This document shows, piece by piece, positions 1 to 8,743 of a stretch of 64,000 bases of DNA (within the stretch, counting starts at the first letter, position 1; every line of letters begins with the position of its first letter). Origin of the DNA: Polynucleobacter sp. 71A-WALBACH (GTDB taxonomy: Bacteria > Pseudomonadota > Gammaproteobacteria > Burkholderiales > Burkholderiaceae); NCBI RefSeq assembly GCF_018882365.1, contig NZ_JACVOP010000001.1, forward strand, positions 1,158,449-1,222,448, read 5' to 3'. The translations under genes and the position numbers were made by a program. The notes beneath the pieces are model-generated. The model saw nothing but the letters and a program-made list of their open reading frames with translations. It had not been told where the DNA came from and did not search any database.

Positions 1-74
1 TGAAGGGTCTCGGTTTTGCCGAGCCATTCTTGGAGATGGGTGATGGTTTGGGGTTCGATTCGCATAACTTCCAT
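1..74 (-). CDS. N-terminus of a MaoC/HTD2-like dehydratase (partial)
   Basis: Only the first 24 codons are inside the window. On the minus strand an ATG at 72-74 (or a second in-frame ATG at 63-65) opens a frame that runs off the left edge. The visible residues include LQEWLGKTE. That resembles the N-terminus of FAS1-like/HTD2-type hydroxyacyl-CoA dehydratases (mesaconyl-C4-CoA hydratase family), which begin with a similar short helix. It starts 31 bp after the chrA stop on the same strand, so it may be the third gene of a fabI-chrA-dehydratase unit. The family call rests on very few residues and is tentative. That the frame is a real gene is more likely than its exact identity. Confidence 0.45.
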   Translation of the reverse strand, partial: MEVMRIEPQTITHLQEWLGKTETL

Positions 75-105
75 TATGCCAATTTCAGCCCCAAGTCCAG
101 TGGTG

Positions 106-1431
106 TTAGATCAATAAAGTAGCTACAAAATAACTGAGCAATCCAGCTAGGGCTGAACCAGTTAAGACGCTAATGACCCCCTTCTGATACTTAAAGAGCG
201 CTAAGCCTGCAAGTAGGGTAATGGCAATAGAAACCCAGGAAATCGAGCCACCAAGCCCATGCGGAAAAAAGACGTGATACGCAAAGAACAGGCCTAGGTT
301 GGCAATGACACCCACTACTGCAGCGGAGATTGCGGTAAGGGGTGCGGTGAAGCTGAGTTTGCCATGTGTAGATTCAATGATTGGACCACCGACGAGCACT
401 AAGAAAAAAGAAGGTAGAAAGGTAAACCAGGTGGCAACACTGGCACCCAACACCCCAAACCAAAATGGATTGCTATTTCCAATGAGGTGTTGAATATGAC
501 CAGCTAGATAGCCAACAAAAGCGACGACCATGATGAGGGGTCCAGGGGTAGTTTCTCCAAGTGCTAAACCATCCATCATTTGGCCGGCACTAAGCCAATG
601 AAATTGATCCACTGCACCTTGGTAAACGTAGGGCAGTACTGCATAAGCGCCGCCAAAGGTGAGGAAGGCAGCTTTAGTAAAAAACCAAGCAATTTGTGGG
701 TAAAGTGTTTTCCACCCAAATATCAGCGCCAGAGTAAAAAACGGCATTAACCAGAGCATCAAAACAACTGAGCTTTGCATCATCAGTTTCTTTTTGGAAA
801 ACTTAGCATGGTCGGGGGTTGGGGTGTGATCATCAATCAACGCCGCAGCATGCGTCCCATTCGTCTTATTGTGAGAGGCGATGTGCTGAAAATATTCTGG
901 ATAGCGTTTGCCACCCCAAATACCAATTAAGGCGGCAAAGATGACAATGATGGGAAAAGCCAAGTTGAAAATAAAGATCGCCAGAAAGGATCCCAGTGCA
1001 ATCCAGCGTAGCGCTTGATTGTGAATCGTGCGCTTACCAATGCGGACTGCGGCATGCAGGACGATAGCAGTGACTGCGGGTTTGATGCCAAAGAAGATGG
1101 CGGCAATCCAAGGCACTTGGCCAAAGGTGAGATAGACCCAAGATAAGCCGATCAAAATAAACAGAGAAGGCAGTACAAAAAGTGTGCCGGCTAAGATGCC
1201 ACCCCAGGTGCGGTGCATGAGCCAGCCGATATAGGTCACCAGCTGTTGCGCTTCGGGTCCCGGTAGGAGCATGCAATAGTTAAGTGCATGCAAAAAGCGC
1301 CGCTCAGAAATCCAGCGACGCTTCTCAACAAGCTCTTGGTGAAGGACTGCGATTTGTCCTGCGGGCCCACCAAAACTAATAAAGCCCAGCTTGGCCCAAA
1401 ACTTCAGGGCCTCGCCTAGTGGAATACTCAA
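106..1431 (-). CDS. chrA: Chromate transporter, long-chain ChrA type
   Basis: A 441-residue polytopic membrane protein with two homologous CHR halves. The N-terminal half carries FWAKLGFISFGGPAGQ and an LLPGPEAQQL segment. The C-terminal half carries AFLTFGGAYAVLPYV and a TTPGPL segment. Duplicated FGG...PGP blocks are the hallmark of long-chain ChrA proteins, which export chromate from the cytoplasm. The length fits the family (about 400-450). The start ATG overlaps the fabI stop by the ATGA arrangement at 1428-1431, so the two are probably co-translated, although no functional link is obvious. A histidine- and threonine-rich hydrophilic loop separates the halves. Actual substrate specificity cannot be read from the sequence. 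Confidence 0.9.
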   Translation of the reverse strand: MSIPLGEALKFWAKLGFISFGGPAGQIAVLHQELVEKRRWISERRFLHALNYCMLLPGPEAQQLVTYIGWLMHRTWGGILAGTLFVLPSLFILIGLSWVYLTFGQVPWIAAIFFGIKPAVTAIVLHAAVRIGKRTIHNQALRWIALGSFLAIFIFNLAFPIIVIFAALIGIWGGKRYPEYFQHIASHNKTNGTHAAALIDDHTPTPDHAKFSKKKLMMQSSVVLMLWLMPFFTLALIFGWKTLYPQIAWFFTKAAFLTFGGAYAVLPYVYQGAVDQFHWLSAGQMMDGLALGETTPGPLIMVVAFVGYLAGHIQHLIGNSNPFWFGVLGASVATWFTFLPSFFLVLVGGPIIESTHGKLSFTAPLTAISAAVVGVIANLGLFFAYHVFFPHGLGGSISWVSIAITLLAGLALFKYQKGVISVLTGSALAGLLSYFVATLLI

Positions 1432-2213
1432 ACTTCTTCCATTCCGCCAACAACTTGGCTAAAGCCGTTATCTACATAAATGATTTCAGCAGTAATGCCG
1501 TTTGCTAAATCAGATAAAAGAAAGGCGGCGGTATTGCCAACGTCATCAATCGTGACATTGCGGCGCAGAGGGGCTGTCTTTTCTACTGCTTCCAAAATCT
1601 TGCCAAAGCCTTTAATACCAGCCGCAGCCAAGGTTTTGATTGGGCCAGCGGAAATGCCGTTGGCGCGAATGCCTTTAGGCCCCACGGAGCCAGCTATATA
1701 GCGTACTGAGGCTTCTAGCGAAGCCTTAGCAAGACCCATGGTGTTGTAGTTAGGTACGTTACGCATGCTGCCAAGATAAGTTAGTGTCAATAAAGAGGAT
1801 TTATCACGCAACATTGGCAAGGCCTCTTTTGCCATGGCTGGGAAGCTGTAGGCAGAGATATCGTGGGCAATTTTGAAGCCTTCACGAGAAAGGCCTTCTA
1901 AAAAGTCGCCAGCAATGGCTTCGCGTGGTGCAAAGCCAATCGCGTGAACAAAACCATCGAACTGTGGCCAAGTCTTCGCTAAATCCTTAAATAGGGCGGA
2001 AATCTGCTCGTCGCTGCCAACATCACAGTCAAAAATCAGGTCGGTGTTGAATTCTTTGGCGAAATCGACAATACGGTCTTTAAAGCGCTCACCAACGTAG
2101 GTAAAGGCCAGTTCAGCCCCTTCACGGTGACATGCCTTAGCAATGCCATAGGCGATTGAACGGTTAGAAAGAAGGCCGGTAATCAGAATTTTTTTGCCAG
2201 CGAGAAAGCCCAT
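1428..2213 (-). CDS. fabI: Enoyl-[acyl-carrier-protein] reductase (NADH)
   Basis: Catalyses the last reduction of each fatty-acid elongation cycle, converting trans-2-enoyl-ACP to acyl-ACP with NADH. The 261 residues match the E. coli FabI length. The nucleotide-binding segment GLLSNRSIAYGIAKA lies at 13-27. The catalytic Tyr-X6-Lys is visible as Y156 and K163, with the additional conserved Y146, the same numbering as E. coli. It is a short-chain dehydrogenase fold and soluble. It is transcribed away from the yej operon and leads into chrA. The start lies 51 bp from the predicted yejA start, so the two divergent promoters must share a very short region. Confidence 0.97.
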   Translation of the reverse strand: MGFLAGKKILITGLLSNRSIAYGIAKACHREGAELAFTYVGERFKDRIVDFAKEFNTDLIFDCDVGSDEQISALFKDLAKTWPQFDGFVHAIGFAPREAIAGDFLEGLSREGFKIAHDISAYSFPAMAKEALPMLRDKSSLLTLTYLGSMRNVPNYNTMGLAKASLEASVRYIAGSVGPKGIRANGISAGPIKTLAAAGIKGFGKILEAVEKTAPLRRNVTIDDVGNTAAFLLSDLANGITAEIIYVDNGFSQVVGGMEEV

Positions 2214-2263
2214 ATTGTGTCCTTTGCTTCAAATGTGGTTTGCTATCTACAATTGTTGCATAT

Positions 2264-4135
2264 ATGCCCATGCTCTCCGCCATCCGCCAAATTCCCACTT
2301 TGCTGCTCTTAGCCACTCTGGCTGGGGTGGCAGTCAATCTAGCCCATGGTGCTCAGGGGATCGCTCAATACGGCAAACCCAAATACGCCGATGGATTCAG
2401 CTATTTTGACTATGTCAATCCCAATGCTCCGAGGGGTGGCACGCTAACTTTGCCCAATCCCGATCGCCGTACGAGCTTTGATAAGTTCAACCCATTTACC
2501 CTGCGTGGCGTCGCTGCCCCTGGTATAGCTCAGCTAATGTTTGAGTCTTTGGCGGTAGGTAGTGCGGATGAGGTCTCTAGTGCCTATGGTCTGATTGCGG
2601 AAGATATCCAGGTGGCATCTGACAAGATGTCTGTAGTGTTTCGGATTCGTCCTGAGGCGAAGTTTTCAGATGGAAGCGCCATCTTGGCAGGTGATGTAAA
2701 GCATAGCTTTGATACCTTAATGAGCTCGCTCGCTAATCCGCAATTTAAAACGGTATATGCCGATGTGAAACAGGCGGTAGTCGTTTCTGATCGCGTCATT
2801 CGTTTCGACTTTAAGAATCGCAATCCTGAGCTGCCAGTGATGGTGGGAACTTTGCCTATATTTTCTCGCAACTGGGGCAAAAAACCCGATGGCACGATTA
2901 CACCATTTGATAAGCTAACTTTTGAGTTGCCATTGGCTAGCGGCCCGTATGTGATCGAGTCTTACAAAGCTGGCAAGACGATGATTTTTAAGCGCAACCC
3001 TAACTACTGGGCTGATCAAGGTGGCAAGACTCTCAATGTTCGTGTCGGTTTTTATAACTTTGATCGCGTGAATTACAAGCTCTACAGCGATGATGCCGTT
3101 CGTCTAGAGGCCTTTAAGGCAGGGGAGTTTGATGCCTTAGTGGAATACCGCGCTAAGAATTGGGCAAAGAGCTATGTTGGCCCAAGGTTTAATGACGGCA
3201 CTCTAGAAAAGAAAGCCTTTCTCAATCATAACGGTGCGGGTATGCAGGGTTTTGCCATGAATGTACGACGACCTATTTTTCAGGATCCGCGTGTACGGCA
3301 GGCTTTGGGTTATGCGCTTGATTTTGAGTGGTTAAACCGTCAGCTGTTCTTTGAGCAATACAGTCGTATCAATAGTTACTTTACAAATAGTGATCTCAGT
3401 GCAAATTTTGATGGCCCGCGCAAGCCTACTGAAGCGGAGTTGAAATTACTCAAACCCCTGAAGGCGCAATATCCTAAGTGGGTCCCCGACGCAGTCTTTG
3501 ATCCAATGCCTGCCGCTCCCTCAACCGTGGCACCGGATAGCTTGCGTCAAAACCTACGCAAGGCGCGTGACTTATTGGCTCAGGCAGGTTGGCAATATCG
3601 TGACGGTGCCTTACGTAATATGCAAGGTGAACCTTTTCGATTTGAGATGGTGGAAGATGGCCCATTCTTTTTGAGGGTGATTTCATCTTATGTTCGCAAC
3701 CTAGAGAAGCTCGGTATTCAGGTAGACATTCGGACTAGTGACTTTGCTTTGCATCAGAAGCGTATGGATGAATATGACTTTGATATGACTACCATTCGTT
3801 TCCCTGATTCCCAAAGCCCTGGCAATGAATTATGGGATCGCTTTGGCAGTCAGGCTGCAAAAGAAAAAGGTTCTGACAATGTGATTGGGGTGCAGTCCCC
3901 TGTTGTAGATGCCTTGGTGGATGCAGTTGTTAAAGCCCAAACTCGAGAAGAGCTACGTGCGGCCACAAGAGCTTTAGACCGCGTTCTTTGGAATAGCTAT
4001 TACGTGATTCCCCAGTGGTACAACCCGACGCACCGAATCGCGTATCGTAAAGAGATGCGCTATCCGGAACCCCCTTTGTATTACACCGCTGAATCTTGGA
4101 TTCTCCTGAACTGGTGGAAAGAAGGGGCGCGCTAA
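2264..4135 (+). CDS. yejA: YejA-like periplasmic oligopeptide-binding protein
   Basis: Substrate-binding protein of a family 5 (DppA/OppA/YejA-type) ABC importer, expected to capture oligopeptides in the periplasm and deliver them to YejBE. The mature part begins with features typical of YejA, such as FSYFDYVNPNAPRGG near residues 44-58 and the SFDKFNPF segment. An N-terminal hydrophobic segment (LLLLATLAGVAVNLAHG) looks like a Sec signal peptide. The frame extends 8 codons further upstream to a TTG at 2240, but ATG at 2264 (or 2270) is preferred because it puts the signal peptide in its usual position. No clear Shine-Dalgarno precedes either. The stop overlaps the next start (TAATG). Length 623. 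Confidence 0.88.
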   Translation: MPMLSAIRQIPTLLLLATLAGVAVNLAHGAQGIAQYGKPKYADGFSYFDYVNPNAPRGGTLTLPNPDRRTSFDKFNPFTLRGVAAPGIAQLMFESLAVGSADEVSSAYGLIAEDIQVASDKMSVVFRIRPEAKFSDGSAILAGDVKHSFDTLMSSLANPQFKTVYADVKQAVVVSDRVIRFDFKNRNPELPVMVGTLPIFSRNWGKKPDGTITPFDKLTFELPLASGPYVIESYKAGKTMIFKRNPNYWADQGGKTLNVRVGFYNFDRVNYKLYSDDAVRLEAFKAGEFDALVEYRAKNWAKSYVGPRFNDGTLEKKAFLNHNGAGMQGFAMNVRRPIFQDPRVRQALGYALDFEWLNRQLFFEQYSRINSYFTNSDLSANFDGPRKPTEAELKLLKPLKAQYPKWVPDAVFDPMPAAPSTVAPDSLRQNLRKARDLLAQAGWQYRDGALRNMQGEPFRFEMVEDGPFFLRVISSYVRNLEKLGIQVDIRTSDFALHQKRMDEYDFDMTTIRFPDSQSPGNELWDRFGSQAAKEKGSDNVIGVQSPVVDALVDAVVKAQTREELRAATRALDRVLWNSYYVIPQWYNPTHRIAYRKEMRYPEPPLYYTAESWILLNWWKEGAR

Positions 4136-5211
4136 TGCAAGGACAAATGTGGTCTTATATTTTCAAGCGCATGCTCTTGATGATTCCTACCTTATTGGGT
4201 GTTTTAACTCTGACATTCGCAGTGGTGCAATTTGTACCAGGCGGTCCAGTCGAGCAGTTGATGCTGGAGTTAAAAGGGAAGGGCGACGCCGCAGTCAGTG
4301 GTGCTGAGTCTTCTGGTGGCGGTAGCAACTATCGTGGACGTCAAGGTGTTGATGCTGAACGTTTGGCTGAGGTCAAAGCCTTATATGGTTTTGATAAGCC
4401 ACCAGTTGAGCGCTATTTCATGATGCTCAAGCGTTTTGCTCAATTTGATTTAGGTGAGAGTTACTACCAACATCAAAGTGTTTGGCAATTGGTGGTCTCT
4501 AAATTACCGGTATCGATCAGTATCGGCCTGTGGACTTTCTTTCTCACGTATTTGGTGTCGATACCATTAGGTATTGCCAAAGCCGTGAGAGATGGCTCCC
4601 GCTTTGATGCGATCACGAGCACGATGATTTTGGTAGGCTATGCCATTCCAGGATTCGTATTGGGTGTACTGTTACTCGTCATCTTTGGTGGCGGTAGTTT
4701 CTTGCAGATATTTCCACTGCGTGGACTCACTTCAGATAATTGGAGCGAGCTCAGCATGATGGGCAAGGTGATGGATTATTTGTGGCACTTAGTACTGCCG
4801 ATTACCGCTTCAGTGTTAGGTAGCTTCGCGGTGATTACGATGCTGACAAAAAACTCTTTCTTGGAGGAGATTCGTAAACAGTATGTTTTGACAGCGAGAG
4901 CGAAAGGCCTCACTGAGAAGCAAGTTCTTTGGAAGCATGTATTCCGTAACGCACTCCTGCCTTTAGTAACCGGCTTCCCAGCAGCTTTCATTGGCGCTTT
5001 CTTTACGGGCTCACTACTGATTGAAACTTTGTTTTCCTTGGATGGTTTAGGACTACTGTCTTATGAGTCGGTAATGAGACGCGACTACCCGGTTGTTTTT
5101 GGAACCCTGTACCTCTTTACGTTAATTGGCTTGTTTACTAAGCTTATTTCTGATCTTTGTTATGTCTATATTGACCCCCGAATTCAGTTTGGCGCTGGAG
5201 GCGGATCATGA
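4135..5211 (+). CDS. yejB: YejB-like peptide ABC transporter permease
   Basis: Inner-membrane permease (BPD_transp_1 fold) of the YejABEF importer, about 358 residues. The N-terminus SYIFKRMLLMIPTLLGVLTL is the usual first membrane helix of DppB/YejB proteins. The coupling motif that contacts the ATPase is visible in the segment around YVLTARAKGL (EAA-like loop). An upstream in-frame codon at 4096 would add 13 residues inside yejA. The ATG at 4135, overlapping the yejA stop and preceded by GAAGGGG, is the better start. A glycine/serine-rich periplasmic loop follows TM1. Its partner is YejE, encoded next. Confidence 0.9.
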   Translation: MQGQMWSYIFKRMLLMIPTLLGVLTLTFAVVQFVPGGPVEQLMLELKGKGDAAVSGAESSGGGSNYRGRQGVDAERLAEVKALYGFDKPPVERYFMMLKRFAQFDLGESYYQHQSVWQLVVSKLPVSISIGLWTFFLTYLVSIPLGIAKAVRDGSRFDAITSTMILVGYAIPGFVLGVLLLVIFGGGSFLQIFPLRGLTSDNWSELSMMGKVMDYLWHLVLPITASVLGSFAVITMLTKNSFLEEIRKQYVLTARAKGLTEKQVLWKHVFRNALLPLVTGFPAAFIGAFFTGSLLIETLFSLDGLGLLSYESVMRRDYPVVFGTLYLFTLIGLFTKLISDLCYVYIDPRIQFGAGGGS

Positions 5212-6233
5212 GTCGCTGGCATCGCTTTAAAAACAGCCGAATGGGTTATGCCAGCCTCTGGATCTTTATGATCTTGTTTGGCCTCTCCATGTGCGCCGAG
5301 CTAATTGCAAATGACAAGCCATTAATCGTGCGCTATCAGAGTAAGTTTTATTTCCCGATTGTGAAATCGCAGCCTGAGAGAGTCTTTGGCGGAGACTTTG
5401 CGACACCAACCGATTTTTTAGATCCTGATATTCGCCACAACATTACGAGCGATGGTAATTGGGCGATTTATCCACCCATCCCTTATAGCTATGAAACGCT
5501 CAACTACTTCTCAAAAGTTCCTAATCCTGCACCACCCTCTTTTGATAATTGGTTAGGTACCGATGATCGTGGGCGCGATGTGTTGTCGCGCTTGATTTAT
5601 GGATTCCGCTTGTCGATTCTATTTGGCTTAGCCCTAACCATTGTTGGCGTGAGCGTCGGCATTATCACGGGCTCTTTAATGGGCTTTTTCGGCGGTAAGT
5701 TTGATCTGATTTCTCAGCGCCTAATTGAGATTTGGTCGGCAATGCCAGAGTTGTATCTACTCATCATCTTCGCCTCGATCTTTAACCCTAGCATTTGGCT
5801 CTTGATTATTTTGTTAGCCGCTTTTGGATGGATGGGTTTATCTGACTATGTGCGCGCAGAATTTTTCCGCAATCGCGCACTAGAGTATGTTCGCGCTGCC
5901 AGAGCGTTGGGCTTAACGAATCTGCAAATTATGCGCCGTCATATTTTGCCCAATAGCCTAACGCCCGTAATTACCTTTCTCCCTTTCAGAATGAGTGCCG
6001 CCATTTTGTCGCTCACGAGTTTGGATTTCTTGGGTCTGGGTGTTCCGCCTGGCACCCCTAGTCTCGGAGAGCTGCTCTCTCAAGGTAAAAGTAATTTAGA
6101 TGCTTGGTGGATTTCACTATCGACCTTTGTGGTCTTGGTTGCCACCTTGCTTTTACTCACCTTTATGGGTGAGGCCTTGCGTGACGCTTTTGATTCTCGT
6201 AAGTCAGGTGCCCTGACTGGAGGGCGCTCATGA
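5208..6233 (+). CDS. yejE: YejE-like peptide ABC transporter permease
   Basis: Second permease subunit of the peptide importer, 341 residues. It has a DppC-type N-terminal helix, followed by a periplasmic insert of roughly 100 residues with the YejE-typical ANDKPLIVRYQSKFYFP block. The transmembrane core comes next, with the coupling motif around YVRAARALGLTNLQI. The start ATG at 5208 overlaps the yejB stop (ATGA) and the stop overlaps the yejF start in the same way, so the four genes form one translationally coupled operon. YejABEF systems import oligopeptides, including the microcin C class in E. coli. The natural substrate here is unknown. Confidence 0.92.
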   Translation: MSRWHRFKNSRMGYASLWIFMILFGLSMCAELIANDKPLIVRYQSKFYFPIVKSQPERVFGGDFATPTDFLDPDIRHNITSDGNWAIYPPIPYSYETLNYFSKVPNPAPPSFDNWLGTDDRGRDVLSRLIYGFRLSILFGLALTIVGVSVGIITGSLMGFFGGKFDLISQRLIEIWSAMPELYLLIIFASIFNPSIWLLIILLAAFGWMGLSDYVRAEFFRNRALEYVRAARALGLTNLQIMRRHILPNSLTPVITFLPFRMSAAILSLTSLDFLGLGVPPGTPSLGELLSQGKSNLDAWWISLSTFVVLVATLLLLTFMGEALRDAFDSRKSGALTGGRS

Positions 6234-7909
6234 GTACGGATAATCACATGAATCATGCTTCAGCCCCCTTACTTCGTTATGAAGATTTCTCAATTTCCTT
6301 TGGTTCAGGTCGGCGCGAGAAATTTGCTGTTAGTCATCTTGATCTAGAGATTGGAGTGGGTGAACGAGTTGCCTTAGTTGGAGAGTCTGGCTCAGGCAAG
6401 ACGCTGACTGCGTTAGCGCCACTTCGCCTTGAGCCTGAAGGTGCAAAAACATCCGGTCGAATTCTGTGGAGTGGCAAGAATGCAAATGCCAACAATCAAG
6501 CAGTCAACCTACTTGATTTACCAATACAGGATATTCGCGAGATTCGTGGGCGCGAGATTGCCATGGTGTTTCAGGAGCCCATGACTGCGCTCAATCCTTT
6601 GTTTACCATCGGTAATCAAATTGTTGAGGCGGTGCAGATCTATCAACCTTTAATCTCCAAAGCGGATTGCCTATCTGCTGCGATTGATTTGCTGAAGAAG
6701 ACTGGCATCCCTGAGCCGGATAAACGTTTCTACTCTTATCCCCATCAACTATCTGGTGGGCAACGTCAACGCGCCATGATTGCGATGGCATTAGCTTGCA
6801 AACCAAGATTGCTTATTGCAGATGAGCCCACGACTGCTTTAGATGTGAGTTTGCGTTTGCAGATTTTGGATTTACTCAAAGAGTTGCAAGAAGAGTCTAA
6901 GGATCATGGTGGTATGGCGATCCTCTTGATTACTCATGACCTCAACTTAGTAAAGCATTTTGCGCAAAGAGTTGCCGTATTAAATCAGGGCAACCTGATG
7001 GAGGTGGGAGCTACAAAGCAAGTCTTTAATCATCCAGATAACGCGTATACAAAAGCCTTGGTAAATAGCGAGCCTGTGCGGGATCTAGCACCAGTCATGC
7101 CTTTGGCGCCAGTGCTATTAAAGACCAATAACTTATCTGTTTCTTATCCAGGAACCGAGGCCACGTCTTGGTTTAAAAAATCTCCACCCCATCAAGTATT
7201 GCGTAAGGTTGGCTTTGAGCTGAAGCAAGGGCAGACTATTGGTGTGATTGGCGAATCTGGTTCTGGTAAGACCACCTTAGGAATGGCGGTCTTAGGATTG
7301 CTGGGGGATTCTGCTGCGCAGATTACTGGCGATGTGGATATTCTTGGTAGTGATTGGCAACAATTAAAGCCCGCGGAACGTCGAGCTATGCGATCGAGCT
7401 TACAGGTAATTTTTCAAGATCCGTTTGGCTCACTTTCTCCGCGCATGAATGTCATGCAAATTGTTTCTGAAGGATTGGATGTGCATTTTCCCAATTTATC
7501 TTCTGCTGAACGAGAGTCTCGCGTTTTAGATATTTTGCGAGAAGTGGGCATTGATCGCTCAGCTCTCACGCGCTTTCCCCACGAATTTTCTGGTGGCCAA
7601 AGACAGCGTATTGCAATCGCCCGTGCTTTGATTTTGAAGCCGAAGATTTTGGTCCTGGATGAACCTACATCAGCGCTAGATGTGTCGATTCAAAAACAAG
7701 TACTCGCCTTACTAACTGAGCTCCAGAAAAAATATAACTTAGCCTACCTGATGATTAGCCATGATTTGGCGGTCATTCGGGCGATGTCGCACGAGGTGAT
7801 GGTGCTCAAGGCAGGCAGAGTGGTGGAGTTTGGAGACACCGAGACTCTGATTAAGCATCCTCGCCAGACCTATACCAAAGAGCTATTTGCGGCGGCTGAA
7901 CTGACTTAA
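6230..7909 (+). CDS. yejF: YejF-like dual-ATPase of the peptide importer
   Basis: A 559-residue ATPase with two complete nucleotide-binding domains in one chain, as in YejF. NBD1 shows Walker A GESGSGKT, signature LSGGQRQR and Walker B LLIADEPT. NBD2 shows GESGSGKTT, FSGGQRQR and ILVLDEPT, and both have H-loops (THD, SHD). All catalytic motifs are intact. It energises uptake through YejB/YejE. A second in-frame ATG lies six codons downstream, but the ATGA overlap with yejE supports 6230. No strong terminator was found directly after the gene. A 7-bp hairpin without a T-run lies at 7975-7992. Confidence 0.95.
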   Translation: MSTDNHMNHASAPLLRYEDFSISFGSGRREKFAVSHLDLEIGVGERVALVGESGSGKTLTALAPLRLEPEGAKTSGRILWSGKNANANNQAVNLLDLPIQDIREIRGREIAMVFQEPMTALNPLFTIGNQIVEAVQIYQPLISKADCLSAAIDLLKKTGIPEPDKRFYSYPHQLSGGQRQRAMIAMALACKPRLLIADEPTTALDVSLRLQILDLLKELQEESKDHGGMAILLITHDLNLVKHFAQRVAVLNQGNLMEVGATKQVFNHPDNAYTKALVNSEPVRDLAPVMPLAPVLLKTNNLSVSYPGTEATSWFKKSPPHQVLRKVGFELKQGQTIGVIGESGSGKTTLGMAVLGLLGDSAAQITGDVDILGSDWQQLKPAERRAMRSSLQVIFQDPFGSLSPRMNVMQIVSEGLDVHFPNLSSAERESRVLDILREVGIDRSALTRFPHEFSGGQRQRIAIARALILKPKILVLDEPTSALDVSIQKQVLALLTELQKKYNLAYLMISHDLAVIRAMSHEVMVLKAGRVVEFGDTETLIKHPRQTYTKELFAAAELT

Positions 7910-7974
7910 GGGCTGGAGCAAACCGCTCTGCAAGGCGCTAAATTGGTGCATTCATGCCCCATAATGAAAAATAT

Positions 7975-7992
7975 CTCATTGAAAACAATGAG
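7975..7992 (+). other. Perfect 7-bp hairpin in yejF-nlpC intergenic region
   Basis: CTCATTG and CAATGAG flank an AAAA loop. There is no following run of T, so it is a weak candidate for a rho-independent terminator. It could stabilise the yej mRNA 3' end. Nothing else in the 137-bp gap was assigned. Confidence 0.4.
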
Positions 7993-8046
7993 TTAGCCCT
8001 TGGACTAGCACTTGGTGAAATAAGTCTTCTTTGTTAGAATGGCGTA

Positions 8047-8730
8047 ATGTCCTTTCAAAAAGACCTCTTACCAAGCTTGCTCAAGCAAATGCCAATGGCC
8101 TTACTTGTGGCTTTCGCACTCGCTGCAACTCCGGTAATGGCAGTAGATGCCACTCCTGATGTTGCAAAAGACACTTCTGCTGAGCAGACGAAAGATACGC
8201 CTAAAGAGACTATGTTTCAGGCTGGTAAATCCTACTTTGCTCGTGTCTCCGATCGCTTGGCGGATTCGGTAACTGGTAAATCAGACGAATTGATTAATCG
8301 CGCCATGGAAGTGATTGGCGTGCGTTATCGCTGGGATGCAGAGTTGCCGCAATCGGGTTTAGATGGCAGTAGTTTCGTCGGTTATGTCTTCAAAGATAAA
8401 TTGGGATTCTTGTTGCCACGTAAAGCCACTCAAATGAGTCGTGTTGGTAAACCGATTACTCGTGAAGAATTGCAGCCTGGTGATTTAGTGTTCTTTAACA
8501 CCATGCGTTTAACTTTTTCTCATGTCGGCATTTATGTTGGCGACAATAAATTTATTCACTCTCCATCTAAAGGTACTAGTGTGCGCGTAGATGATCTTGG
8601 TAGCCTCTACTGGGATAAGCGCTTTGATGGCGCGCGTCGTTTAGATGGCAGCGACAACCTGGGTGATGCAGAGCGTCAAGAGTTGTTGAACGAAGTCAAT
8701 AAACTCAAGCGCAAATCTCGCAGCCTTTAA
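8047..8730 (+). CDS. NlpC/P60 family protein with substituted catalytic cysteine
   Basis: A 227-residue exported protein: signal peptide at about 15-33, linker at 34-80, NlpC/P60 domain at about 80-190, then a basic C-terminal tail. Active members of this family (Spr/MepS-like endopeptidases) cut peptidoglycan stem peptides with a Cys-His-His triad, the Cys lying in a D-C-S-G motif. Here the motif reads GLDGSSFVGYVF, so the catalytic position (residue 107, codon 8365-8367) is Gly encoded by GGC, one base away from the Cys codon TGC. The first His (H159, in SHVGIYVG) and the second (H171, in FIHSPS) are kept. The fold looks intact, so the protein is probably a peptidoglycan-binding pseudoenzyme rather than decayed. 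No clear Shine-Dalgarno was found. Confidence 0.85.
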   Translation: MSFQKDLLPSLLKQMPMALLVAFALAATPVMAVDATPDVAKDTSAEQTKDTPKETMFQAGKSYFARVSDRLADSVTGKSDELINRAMEVIGVRYRWDAELPQSGLDGSSFVGYVFKDKLGFLLPRKATQMSRVGKPITREELQPGDLVFFNTMRLTFSHVGIYVGDNKFIHSPSKGTSVRVDDLGSLYWDKRFDGARRLDGSDNLGDAERQELLNEVNKLKRKSRSL

Positions 8731-8743
8731 TCTACCCTGCGCT

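Noticed and set aside
8015-8041. TTGGTG-N17-TAGAAT promoter-like pair before the NlpC/P60 gene
   Set aside because: It would start transcription at the ATG itself, leaving no leader; not convincing.
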